A stretch of DNA of 64,000 nt from Anthoceros angustus (Eukaryota; Streptophyta; Anthocerotopsida; Anthocerotales; Anthocerotaceae): NCBI GenBank assembly GCA_010909165.1, contig MU008163.1, positions 2,108,001 through 2,172,000 of the forward strand, read 5' to 3'. Both the position numbers and the translations under genes were made by a program. Below, piece by piece: positions 1-12,190 of this stretch (position 1 is its first letter; every line of letters starts with the position of its first letter). The notes under the pieces were generated by a model that was given only the letters and a program-made list of their open reading frames with translations, searched no databases and was not told the DNA's origin.

Positions 1-3000
1 AAGAGAAGGACCTCACCAGCACCTTGCACTCCCCTTTCAGAGGCAACCAGAGGGGGCCACCTTAATGCAGTGGTCAGCCATTCAGAAACTGATAACTCCA
101 CATCTCTCGAGCAGCTTTCATCAGATTCCAAAATATTTTCCTTCAAGCTGGGTTCCTCAGAAATTCGCTTCCGTAAGACTGGCATCAAAACGGAAAGCAC
201 TAGTGGTAAGACCTTCAAATTTTCTTGCACAGACAGATTGCCTGGGCGATCTTGGAGAACATGCTCAGAGAATATCGCATATGCATCAACCTTAGCATCA
301 TGGCCTCCCCTTTCCAGCAAGGATCTTAAGAGGAGCAACAGTGCACGCAAAGGTGCACAACCAAAGTTATGGAGTTCATCTTCTCCGGTATCCCAGAGCA
401 TCCCAAAAGACTCGCTGCTTTCAGTCTTTGCAATTGCTGAAACGCCTTGAAATAGTGAGCAAACTGTCATATCACAGAGCTCTCGCTCCGGCGTTCCTAC
501 AGCAGCTTGCCCACACTCTTTCAAGAATGGTACTATGGACTGCATAGCCCCACCATTTGGCCACTGCCAGGTGCATAAAAGCTCTAACGCAAGCCACACT
601 CTGCAAGGTTTCTTCACCAAGTAGACTTGCTTGCCCAAAGTAATCTCTTGACCTGAGCAAGCCACATTCTCAGGCCTGGCTGCTTGTTGGAGCTTGGCAG
701 ACTGCACAGAATGGCTGAATAATACCAGGGCAGAAGGCAAAGAATCCACAAATGATGCGAACTGTCTGTGTGCGTCTTCCTGCAGAGGAGGCTCAGACAG
801 ATTAGTAGGCATCCTGGAATTGCGACTTTATCATGCTCACTGGACAACACGTGAAAGGCCAACATATTCAGCGACACAATTTTTTCAAGTGACAAAAGAA
901 AATGTTAAAAGAGACCACTATTGGTAATCATGAGAGAATGTAAGGAAAGAGTGTCAGACTACCTGATCCACGTCCTGTTTTCCTGGAGACCGTAACACTG
1001 ACATGCTCCCCGGTTTCTGGGAGCTACCATCTGTCCACCGAGGCCAGGAATCATTGGAAGCCAAAAGTAGCTCCATAGTTTCATCAAGGTCTTCCGCATC
1101 CTGACAGAAATTTTCACTCAGCTCCAAAGCCCAGCTTGCAGACCTGCGAATCAGTTGATGGCCTTCTTCATCGTCTTTTTCAAAGATTGCAAATCTTATG
1201 CACCTAGTCAAAATCCACCTTAGATGACTTTTACTGAAAGCACTTAGTTTCTCGTAGAAGGGTTGTGAAACTTTGTCAGTAATCACCTTCAGGGACTCCA
1301 AGAAGCCATTTCTGGCGTCCATCCCGACTTTAGACACAGGATCAGCAGCCTCACTGGCTGAGGCAATCTTAACACTGCTGCGTTCAGAACTATCTATGAA
1401 ATTGTCCTCGTCTGCTGCATCCACGTCACTTTCATACTCTTCAGACTCAATTCCTGCATTGTGCACGTGACTTGCATGTGCCCATTTGAGACAGTAGATT
1501 GTAGCAACAATGTTGGCAGAGATTTTGATATCGAAGTCTGTTGTTGAGAGAACACCAATACACTCTCCAATAACGTCCAGTGCGCACTTTGCCAGCACCC
1601 ACATATCATCTCCTGTGCAGGTTTCGTCCATCTCGTCATGTTGAAAACTTTCTACTAGAGTGGACGAGATAAGGGCTGATGCTTGTATCGCCCATTCGTA
1701 GTTTGTGTGTCTAAGTACGGCAAGCAGTCTGTCGAGGAGTCTGGTCAAAATTGATGTAGCTGCAGGGGTAGACACCATGAGGGTAGGGGTCTCTTTGCTT
1801 TCCAGTGCATGCCTGCAAAAGAACAAGCGACATATTTGTCATGGAGAGTAACTTTCCCCCAAATTGATGTATGTCAACTTCAGCTGACTGCAAATACACA
1901 TGACCCCCGAGTAATACTAAACTTTGCAGTCCTGACCTTAGAAGCTGGAGGCAAGACGGGTTCACTATGTCAGCACTCCTGGCAACAGAAACAATTGCTT
2001 TATCCAAAAACTCGGATCTGGACTTCTTTAGAAGAAGATTTGCTGCCTCAACTTCCCCCGAAACTGCAAGCTTGTTCACTTTCTGCCTCATACTTTGCAC
2101 CAACGCTGTTAAAGTCTCTATCTGCCTTGCTTCCAGCAACACTTCTCCTTCCTGTAATTGTTGTAGACTACTTACATACAGTAAGATATTGCTCCACTCT
2201 TCCTCAAAATTTTTCCACTCAACATAAGCAAGGAGTAACTCTATTTTACTGCCTAGATCTGGATTACCATCCAAACACCAGCACGTCAACTCTTGTAGGA
2301 ATAAAGTATCATGGGGTTCAACAACATCAATCGAGTCATCACCAGATCTATTACACCAAAGCCCAGAAAACGCATCTGGTCCATAAATAGCTGCGACCTT
2401 CGCCAAGACTTTCACAGCTTCAGAATGGCCCTGCATGAACAGGAACACACGTATTAGGTGGAATGTAAGCACTACTATTGCACTTGATACAGAATGATAT
2501 GCAGAATGGACTAAATTTTTTTAAGACCGCTTCCACTCTGCAACTCACCGATGACATAATTTCAGGGTAAACCTTGGTGATAATGGGTTGCACTACATGT
2601 GTCAAAGCCCAATTTTGTTTGCTTGGCTTACATGACAATCTCTTTGATGCAAGCAGTACGAAGAAATCTGAAAGACGAGATAAACACAAATCCTTGTCCC
2701 CTGTTTGCGATCTGTTCGCAACTGATCGGAATATAGAGGAACAAGAAGAGTGAAATTCTGGCCAAAAGGCCGTAACCAATCCACTGTCTTTTTCAACAAG
2801 GTATGTCAACAGATCCACGAAACAAGTTGCGAGCTCGCGATTGAACTGTTCTGGAAGCAACGCAATGACATCCGACTTGTCAAGGTGACCTTGCCTGGTG
2901 TTCTCACTGCTGGAAATTGCTAGCTGCTCTCCATGTTCTTGATGATGCCTGAAAATCCCATTATTCACATACTGGCACCATATGAATTTGAAGAGAACTA

Positions 3001-5279
3001 CTTCAATCAGATATTGCTGCACTTCTTTTGCACTGTTTCCATCCTCATCAGTGTATCTGCAAACCATAAACAGACTAAGTTAGTTGCGTCGGCGTAATGA
3101 ATGTCAAAAGCTGAGAAAGGATCTACGAGATAAAACTACAAAATTGACACAGACCTGGCAATGTTTGTCACAACCCAAATCAGACACTCCTGCAGCACCT
3201 GCAGCAGTGCCTGCCTGTCGACAGGTGAGAGTGAGCCTGAAAGAACTCCTTGCCATAGGCTACTGAAAAAATCATGGAAGAAGACTGGAGAAGGATAAAC
3301 AGCCACTGGAGGAACTAAGGACAACAGTACCAAAACGTACTGACGAGAAATCTGTTGTGAGCCATAGCAGCCATGCTTCAAGAAACCCCACAGACGTGGA
3401 AGAACGACTTTTCTGATTGTGACAACCTGCCATGCCTCAGGAAATGTACGTGCAAACAGAAGCACCATTTCCCACATAGGCTGATGACAGATAGTACTTT
3501 TTTCAACAAAAGATCCAAGGATAACTCCCACCACCATATCCTGGTCTGCAGCTGCAAAGAGCCCAGGCACATGTTGGATAAACGCGCGTAAGACCTGATA
3601 CGTAGCTGACCTTATCCCTGGCACTCCTGACTTCACAAACCCTTGAAAAAACTTGTGATTAAGGCACAGCCTTGAGGCCCTATCTGTTATGGATGCTTTA
3701 TTTGTCCTGGAACTGTCAGCCGTTGTCCCATCAGCAGCAACATTGCTGAAAGAAGATTTCACGGGACTGATAAGCACATCAAGAATTGCTGCTGTTGCTA
3801 ACAAGGAAGAAGAAATCACCTGCAGCATTAACCACCATTATGCTAAGACATGGTCAGCTTATGCATGGCTCCCAAATGAGGCTTAAACAGTGGAAAAGTA
3901 CACTTGCATACCCGCTCATACTTTTCTGTTGATTCGTCTATCGGACTTGACTTGTCTGAGATTGTTTGTGGTGTAAGCTTCAAGTTCTCGTCGAGATAGG
4001 TAAATATTTCATTCATGCTGTATATCAAAGCATCCACACGCTTGGTCTGGTTTGGAAATGCAAGCTGTTCTAGAAACACGCGTAACCAAGTCAGCTACTA
4101 TTCGCCATCTGATTCTGGTTAAAGCCACCATCAGCAAACAGAAGGGAAACGAATTGTCACCTGTAGCGAACGCTGTGCAGCTTCCGCCACCTCCCTAGAT
4201 GAGTCAAACTGGGAAACCCACCAAGCCCCCATCAAGGCACGCAAATGTGGAGCCAACCCTCTCCTGAAAATTTTGAACTCCATATTACTCATGGGAGTAG
4301 ACCCAGTCAAGAACCTCATGACCACATGTGCCTTGGCATGAAAAATGAGGAGGAAAGGGAGCCGCACCCAATGGCTGTCGCCAGATCAGACATTGCCTCA
4401 TGAGCACTCTCCCGCACTTGGCGGCTGCTGTCCTGTACTAAGCGTTTGTACTCAAAGATCTGCATCATAAGGACCGACAATTTGAGATGAGACAATTTCG
4501 GATATGCATACATCCGACATTTGAAAAACCTGCACCTCATGCATAGACGCCATCCAGGATGATAGGGCAGCCTGGTTTACACATACCCAAGGTGGCATGA
4601 GTGTTGCCAGCCCACTGCCTGGATGCTCTTTGAAAAAATTCCGCAATGCAGATAGTGCCTTCAGCTGCAGCAGGGCCACAATTGGAAAATGAGCAAACTG
4701 GATGAGAAAACCTAAGAAAACCACTTCGGATGCGAGGACAAGGACAGCCTGCCTTGGTTGTCGGATCCTTTTTAGATAAACGCCTTAAATGCAATGCAGC
4801 TTCCCCATCAACGTCCTGCACAGTTTTCACAGCGAGACTTCAGACTTCTAACGTTGCATGCATCCCACAAACCTTTCATAAGAGGAACTCCAGTTCCACA
4901 GATGAAGTCCTGAACCAGCCCGCAGGAGTAATTCACCAAATAAAACAAAATCATGAATCCGGTCACTGAGGGGCATGGCAATTGGTCGAGAAGCGAAAAT
5001 CAGCCTTACCACCAGCGCATCCCCATCAGAGCCAGGGACCGGCTCCACCCGTGTACTCCCTACATAGCCTCCAAATCCGAGTGACCCGGTACCAGAACCC
5101 TGCGCAAGTGATGCTGCCAAGCTGCATTCAGCAGGGCCACGTACCATGAGAATAAGAGCAATCCACCTTGAAGCAACAAGGATGAACGTAGTCGAGGTGA
5201 CCAGACAGGATTCACAAAATCACCTGCTGCTCGATGGTCTTGTCTTGCTACGCGCCGAATCCCCTTTAGCTTTCCCCAT
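1..5279 (-). CDS. LTN1: Listerin E3 ubiquitin ligase, N-terminal ~1317 residues (gene runs off the left edge)
   Basis: Listerin binds stalled 60S ribosomes and ubiquitinates trapped nascent chains in cytosolic ribosome quality control. The start at 5279 gives MGKAKGDSARSKTRPSSSS followed by GFGGYVGS, the family's N-terminal signature; the next recognisable blocks are LRRLSKKDPTTK and APHLRALMGAWW. I place exons at 5279-5224, 5121-5010, 4815-4753, 4664-4587, 4459-4368, 4263-4161, 4064-3912, 3819-3155, 3056-2549, 2430-1937, 1812-963 and 779-1; phases agree throughout. The last exon is open to the window edge and contains LGKQVYLVKKPCRVWLALEL. The product is HEAT-like helical throughout, with an acidic stretch near 1390-1470. 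Plant listerins are about 1860 residues, so the C-terminal RWD/RING part lies outside. The intron at 4752-4665 starts with GC rather than GT. Confidence 0.93.
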
Positions 5280-5594
5280 CCTGGCATGGCCTACGCAGCC
5301 TCTCGTGTCCTACTGCTCGAGGCACAGCAGAATTCAGAATTCCAGATGGGCAACTACTAGGTACATATCTTCAGATGTTGTGAAATTAGATTATGTACTT
5401 GATATTTGGAGGTGGAGTATAAATTAGAGCCCTAGGCCTAGCCTAGCCTAGCAGCAGGCAGGCGATTTATTGCGTTGCTTTGCAGCAGTTTCCAGTATTG
5501 GAATTTTGGACGCGTCGTGTTGCGAGGGCGAGGCTGGGCCAGCGTTACGCGTCCAAGCTCACGACTTTTGTCACGCCTGAAGCGCAGGCTCAAG
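5280..5594. promoter_or_regulatory. Shared divergent promoter region between LTN1 and UBC27
   Basis: Only 315 bases separate the two start codons, which face away from each other, so both promoters and both 5' leaders must fit here. A TATA-like TATAAAT sits at 5418-5424 in the orientation of the UBC27 gene, about 170 bases upstream of its ATG. No comparable TATA was found for LTN1. The part next to UBC27 (about 5500-5594) is GC-richer and probably its 5' leader. Co-regulation is an inference. Confidence 0.5.
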
Positions 5595-6905
<1,311 letters not shown>

Positions 6906-8026
6906 GTCAGAGCTGGCCTCACTCTACAATGCTCATCCCAGCTGCTCGCAATCATGAATTTGCACTGTGAAGGCACCGTCTGTTGAGCATTTTTGTCTGG
7001 AAATGACCTTTAAGATTCTGGCTGTGTGGCTGTGCTGCAGCTATCGCATGCAGGTAATGCAGACTGCTGTGTATAACTCCGTGCTATGCCCATGTATCGC
7101 GGAGAGCAGCCTGAAGGGTGCATTCGCAGACAAAGTGGCCAACAAGGTCACACATCACCTTAGCACGTTGTAAATCTCAGGAGGTAGAAACGTTCGCTTG
7201 AATCTGTACCCACCATCTACGTACCCACCATCCTATGTACCTTGCTTTTCCTTCCTGTAAAGGGCATGGGTTGAGGTTCCATGCCCTTTTTGCGGTGCAT
7301 GTAGTCGGTGCCGACATTAGCTTTGATATAGACCTGAGGCACTAAATTCGTTTTTAGTTTTGATTAGGCATCAATGACCTGGACTGCGAGTGTCACTCGC
7401 TTCGTTGGAATTATAATCTTCTAAGCTTAAATCATAGTCATTGTTGTCATCAATACAAACTCATATGTAGGTTGTTAATGTATACCTTGGCCTTGTTGTG
7501 TATAGCCTGGCCTTGGGAAACGTCCGGATAGGTAGTGTGTTATAAGCCAGCGGTTGAAAGGATACTCTGTTGAAAGCCAGTTTCTGAAAGAACAGCGTGT
7601 TATAAGCCAGTAAGTTTGAACTAAAATTCTTTTCGCAGGACTCTGAAAGCAAAACGAAACTCAGAAACGGTTAGAACTACCTAGGTCTGTATGTACGTGT
7701 AAATATATAAATAAAAAAATATGAATAGATATAAGTACACTAAACGCTTTAGGAAGATGCAGCAGTCTCGGCCTTTGATGAGAGATCCAAATTGCATGAA
7801 GTGTCTCGCCGATCGAGTATAACGCACATCCCCCTCGGTAGGAGCCAAGGTCGTCAAAACCCAATAAATCCAGTGTAACGCACATCCCCCTCGGTAGGAG
7901 GAAGGTCGTCGAAACCCAGTATAACGCACATCCCCCTCGGTAGGAGGAAGGTCGTCAAAACCCGAAGAATCGGGCTTCCACGTACCACATTCATAATAAT
8001 TCCTACCAGCGTCCATTCAGAAACGG
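6906..8026. other. Intergenic region after UBC27, with a 3' hairpin
   Basis: No gene is recognised. An 11-bp perfect inverted repeat (7259-7269 with 7279-7289, stem AAAGGGCATGG) lies about 350 bases after the UBC27 stop and may be in its 3' UTR. Around 7540-7610 the phrase GTTATAAGCCAG recurs with variants. A minisatellite at 7817-7963 is listed separately. The rest is AT-rich sequence without a supported reading frame. Confidence 0.5.
7817..7963. repeat. Three-copy minisatellite next to the PPR gene
   Basis: Three direct copies start at 7817, 7873 and 7919. Each carries TAACGCACATCCCCCTCGGT followed by AGGAG and GGTCGTC(A/G)AAACCC. Spacing differs (56 and 46 bases), the difference being a short insert after the first copy. 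It ends about 60 bases beyond the PPR stop codon. Confidence 0.85.
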
Positions 8027-10744
8027 CTATCGGTGAGTGGGCAGTTGCCCTGAGGTTGCCCATGTATCTTCAGGCTCAGGACCCTCTATATCCCCAACCA
8101 CAAAACTATGCACCAGTCCGTCCAAGTCTGTCCACCAGCTCCGGCCTCGCTGCTTCCTTGCCCCAATGTCTTTTCTTCTCTCTTGCATCTCCTGTGCCTC
8201 TTCCCACATGTGGGCACTGCTATATATGTTGGACATAGACACATAGGCTGCAGCATCTTTCTCATTTAGTTTTATTGCTTCAGCAAAAGCACGGCGTCCC
8301 ACCTCCACGTTGCTCCATTTTTGGCAAGCACCCAGCAGAGTGTGCCAAACGGCATTGTGAGGCTGTACAGGCATAGTTTGCACTACCAACAGTGCCTCGT
8401 GAAGTTGGCCTGCACGACCCAAAAGATCCACCATGCATGAGTAGTGCTCGGCGGTGGCAGTGATCCCATAATGACTGCTCATGGCCTTGAAGTACTCTTG
8501 CCCCTTGTTCACTAGACCCACGTGACTGCATACAGTTAGTACACTGAGGAATGTGATGCTATCTGGCGCTGTGCCGTCCTCTTTCATTCTGCCAACCAAA
8601 TCGAAGACCACTTCACTATCCCCTTGACGTGTAAATCCTGCAATCAGTGCATTCCAGGTGACAACGTCTCTTTCGGGCAATGCATCAAACACCTGCTTGG
8701 CATCGCCCATGCTTCCAGACTTAGCATACATGTTTATCAAACTATTCCCTACAGTCACATCGGATTGCAGCCCTCGTTCTTCAACCTGTGAATGGAGCAG
8801 CCTTCCGGCATGCAAAGCTGCTGAACTTGCACATGCTTGCAGCAGGCACACAAACGTCAGACAATCCACTGGAATGATGCCTTCTTGTTGCATAGCACTG
8901 TAAAGCCGAAGAGCTTCCTGATCCACTCCCTGCTGGGAGTATCCTGCTATAAGAGTCGTCCACGCCACCACATCTTTTTGATGAAGCTGGTCAAACACGC
9001 TCTGAGCATTCTGGAGGCTGCCACACTTTGCATACATGTTCACCAAGCTGCAACCTACAATGACATCAGACTGAAGTCCTCTCTCTCTGATCTGTGCATG
9101 AAGCTGCTTCCCCTTCTCCAAAGCCAGGGCACCCACACTTGCACATGCCTGCAGGAGGCACACAAATGTAACAGAATCGGGTGGGGCAATGCCTTCACAC
9201 TGCATAGCCGAATAGAGACGAAGAGCTTCCTGACCCCTGCCTTGTTGCGAGTATCCTGCTATCATAGCATTCCATGTCACCCCATCTTTTTCAGGAAGTG
9301 TGTCAAACACGCTCTGAGCATCCCCTAAGCTGCCACATTTTGCATACATACTTACCATGCTGCAACCTAGAACCACGTCGACCTGAATTGCTTGTTTTCT
9401 GATCTGCGAATGAAGCTGCTTCCCTTCCTTCAAGGCTGAGGCACCCACGCTTGCACATGCCTGGAGGAGGCAAACAAATGTCACAGAGTCTGGTGCGGTG
9501 ATGCCTTCTTGTCGCATAGCACTGTATAGATGAAGGGCTTCCTGACACATACCCTGCTGGGAATATCCAGCTATTAGAGTGGTCCATGTCACCACATCCT
9601 TCTTATCACATCTTTGAAACAAACCGTGAGCATCCTCCAGGCTGCCACACTTCACGTACATGTTTATTAAGTTGTTGCCAACAGTCACATCAGCTTCAAG
9701 TCCCCGTTCTCGAATCTCTGCATGGAGACGCTTCCCCTCCTCCAAAGCCAGGATACCCATGCTTGCACATGCCTGCAGGAGGCACACAAATGTCACAGAA
9801 TCGGGTGCAGCAATCCCCTCTTGTTGCATAGCACTGTAAAGATGAAGGGCTTTATGACCCAGGCCCTGCTGGGAATATCCTGTCAACAAAGCATTCCAAG
9901 TCACCACATCTTTCCAAACAAGACCCTCGAACACCCTTTGAGCTTCTGACAGGCTACCTGCCTTTGCATACATGTCTACCAGGCAGTTGCCAACAAACAA
10001 ATCAGGCTCAACCCCACTGGCCCACAGGTCGGCATGCACCTCCTGCCCAGTTTTCAGGTCTCCCCCCCTTGCACATGCCTGTAAGGCTGCGACAAACACA
10101 TGACCATCTGGCTTCACGTCTGACCTGCGCATCTGCTGATACAGGTGTATTGCTTCCTTAGGTTGTCCGTGTCTAACATGAGCAGAAATTATGGAAGACC
10201 ACATGAAGGCATCTGGTTTGGCAACAACTGAAAAAACTTCCATAGCTTCTTGCAACCTGCCACGGGAAGCATACATACGCAGGATGTGGTTGCACAGGAA
10301 CGTGTCCGACTCATACCCACTTTGCACGGTGAGAGCATGAACCCGACGACCCAGAACCAGATCCTTCTTAGCCACACAAGCTTTCACGACAGCATAAAAC
10401 GGAGATCTGGAAATACGAGGGTCTGTCTGGACCAGAACTTCCAGAGCCTCAACTGCCTCTGTAAGCTGCCCCTGCTGACAGAGTCTGCTCAATGTGTCAG
10501 CAGTGACGCCCAATTCATGTCCTGTAGGCCTGCGAGGGTCACCATTACTCTGCAGGCTCGAGTTGGACGTAGGTCCCTGAAGGCCCATCTGCATATCCGG
10601 AGCAAGCAGCTGGTCATCCACCCAATCTGGCTTGAACATGATGCATTCCCTTGGAGGGGATGGGTTCCTTGCGAGACTGGTGCATCTCGCGGCTTCGTTG
10701 TTTAGCAGGGCTGGGCTCCTTAGAATCAGGTGACATGCAGCCAT
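8027..10744 (-). CDS. PLS-class pentatricopeptide repeat protein with E/E+ domain but no DYW
   Basis: Intronless, 905 residues from the ATG at 10744 (MAACHLILRSPALLNNEAAR), an arginine-containing N-terminus typical of organelle targeting. From about residue 85 it is a run of P, L and S motifs with recurring phrases such as DVVTWNALIAGYSQQG, VTFVCLLQACAS and LINMYAKCGSL. Five to six roughly 100-residue P-L-S units are so alike that recent internal duplication is likely. The tail has the E motif (YSCMVDLLGRAGQL ... PHNAVWHTLLGAC) and an E+ stretch (KQRGRSWWTDLDGLVHSFVV), then stops; the DYW deaminase domain is absent and not found in other frames downstream. Family knowledge: such proteins select C-to-U editing sites in chloroplast or mitochondrial RNA, and E+-only members recruit a DYW partner. 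Its target is unknown. Confidence 0.93.
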   Translation of the reverse strand: MAACHLILRSPALLNNEAARCTSLARNPSPPRECIMFKPDWVDDQLLAPDMQMGLQGPTSNSSLQSNGDPRRPTGHELGVTADTLSRLCQQGQLTEAVEALEVLVQTDPRISRSPFYAVVKACVAKKDLVLGRRVHALTVQSGYESDTFLCNHILRMYASRGRLQEAMEVFSVVAKPDAFMWSSIISAHVRHGQPKEAIHLYQQMRRSDVKPDGHVFVAALQACARGGDLKTGQEVHADLWASGVEPDLFVGNCLVDMYAKAGSLSEAQRVFEGLVWKDVVTWNALLTGYSQQGLGHKALHLYSAMQQEGIAAPDSVTFVCLLQACASMGILALEEGKRLHAEIRERGLEADVTVGNNLINMYVKCGSLEDAHGLFQRCDKKDVVTWTTLIAGYSQQGMCQEALHLYSAMRQEGITAPDSVTFVCLLQACASVGASALKEGKQLHSQIRKQAIQVDVVLGCSMVSMYAKCGSLGDAQSVFDTLPEKDGVTWNAMIAGYSQQGRGQEALRLYSAMQCEGIAPPDSVTFVCLLQACASVGALALEKGKQLHAQIRERGLQSDVIVGCSLVNMYAKCGSLQNAQSVFDQLHQKDVVAWTTLIAGYSQQGVDQEALRLYSAMQQEGIIPVDCLTFVCLLQACASSAALHAGRLLHSQVEERGLQSDVTVGNSLINMYAKSGSMGDAKQVFDALPERDVVTWNALIAGFTRQGDSEVVFDLVGRMKEDGTAPDSITFLSVLTVCSHVGLVNKGQEYFKAMSSHYGITATAEHYSCMVDLLGRAGQLHEALLVVQTMPVQPHNAVWHTLLGACQKWSNVEVGRRAFAEAIKLNEKDAAAYVSMSNIYSSAHMWEEAQEMQERRKDIGARKQRGRSWWTDLDGLVHSFVVGDIEGPEPEDTWATSGQLPTHR

Positions 10745-12190
10745 GATCCCCCGGAGCACAGCTTGAGCCTCTCCTCTGGAATCAGGCCTGAAGCCACAAG
10801 CCTCCTCTGCTCCGCGGCAGGAGTGCAGGGTTTTTTGCCTTCAGGCTTGTCTGCTCTTGGCGGGACGTAGGTACCCTCCCTAACTGTAGCTACTGGATGG
10901 AGACCTGAGCCATACTCTAGCATAGGACGATGAAAAATGTAACATGCTCTACAGGAGTGACACAGCCTCTTGTGAATGAATTGGATGAGGACTACAATCA
11001 GGGTAGAATACCCAGTCTGGCTTTCAACAAATTCGACATTTGCCGCAGGTCTCTGAGACCTCGAAGAATGTGATGCTAAAGTATCAGTCCATCATGATGA
11101 ACGTTGAGTGAAGACCCCCTGAGGCCCATCATGCTTCCGTCCATCTCCCCAGCATGTCTGCTCATGTCCCATCAGGTCTATCAACTTGCCATTCGGCCAG
11201 CACTTTCCGAGCTTCAATCACGATGAGCCCAGTTGACAAGGGGGGATCAAGGAGCGGAATCATCTTTCACGCCTTCTGACGGATCAGGCTCATGCTCATG
11301 CTCATCATCTAGAGTCCAGCTAAGAGCAACAGGAGTGCCAGCATGTGCCTCAAGGTTATCCTCCCCTCGATTGTCAAGCTCCTCATCAACCTCGGCTGTG
11401 CCCTGAACGGACCCTGGCTCCTGTTGCTCGTCTGCCAACTCCAGGCCCATAGCTTCTAGAATCTCCCGGTCGAATTCATCCTTCAGGCCACCATGAATGG
11501 TCAGACACGGATCACGAAAAGCAACTGGAGCACCGAGATAATTCTGCAGGGTGCCGTACTCTCTGTTCCTGCCGTTCTTTTTGGAGCTTGCCGACAACTG
11601 CAGTGTACACCTTCTCCTCCACCTGCACAAGTGGATGGACCAAGCCAGATTTCAGCAACGCGTTTCAAGAGGACCAGCTTGCAGCTCAATCTGGAAAGGC
11701 AGAGCTGGAAAGAGACCAATGACCTGAAGATGATGGAGTTCTTCAGCCATCCTCTTCTTTATCGACGCCAGACATCCAGCTTCCACCTCCAGCAACCTGT
11801 CCAAACATCAGACCTCTGGCACAAAACCAACTGAGGCAGCAAGACCAGCGAACACAAATTGCTCACCTCAGTAGCTGAGCTGAACTCAGTTTCTTGAAAC
11901 GATCGTCCATGTCTGCGCTACCTACCGCATCCGCTGACCCACTTAAACAAGGCCAGTCAATGGCGGGATTCGGCTGGCCATCGTCCGAGGTCTCGGGACA
12001 GTAAAGTGGTCAGAATATCTAAGCTAGAACGAATGTCCCGTTGTCTTCAAAAAGACTCTGGAGCTGTTGGGCTGTCCAGCAATCAGGAGAGCAAGGGGCA
12101 GCCAAACTCACCACCCCCACAGACTGGTAGCGCATGCCCCAGAGAACCCTCGCCCGCTTGCAGGTGTATGAAGGTCGTACCCAGATCAAA
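10745..12190. other. Intergenic region with an unassigned acidic open frame
   Basis: On the minus strand, 11247-11630 is open for 127 codons. It reads FRDPCLTIHGGLKDEFDRE and then a strongly acidic stretch (VDEELDNRGEDN). A second short open frame (10726-10923, minus) contains TYVPPRADKPEGKKP. Codon flavour looks protein-like but I recognise no family, and I cannot show that the two belong to one gene. They may be fragments of a decayed gene. The segment 11900-12190 is probably upstream leader of the dihydropyrimidinase gene. Confidence 0.25.

Noticed and set aside
11247-11834. Overlapping frames on both strands proposed as a gene pair
   Set aside because: Only the minus frame has protein-like composition; the plus frame is its shadow.
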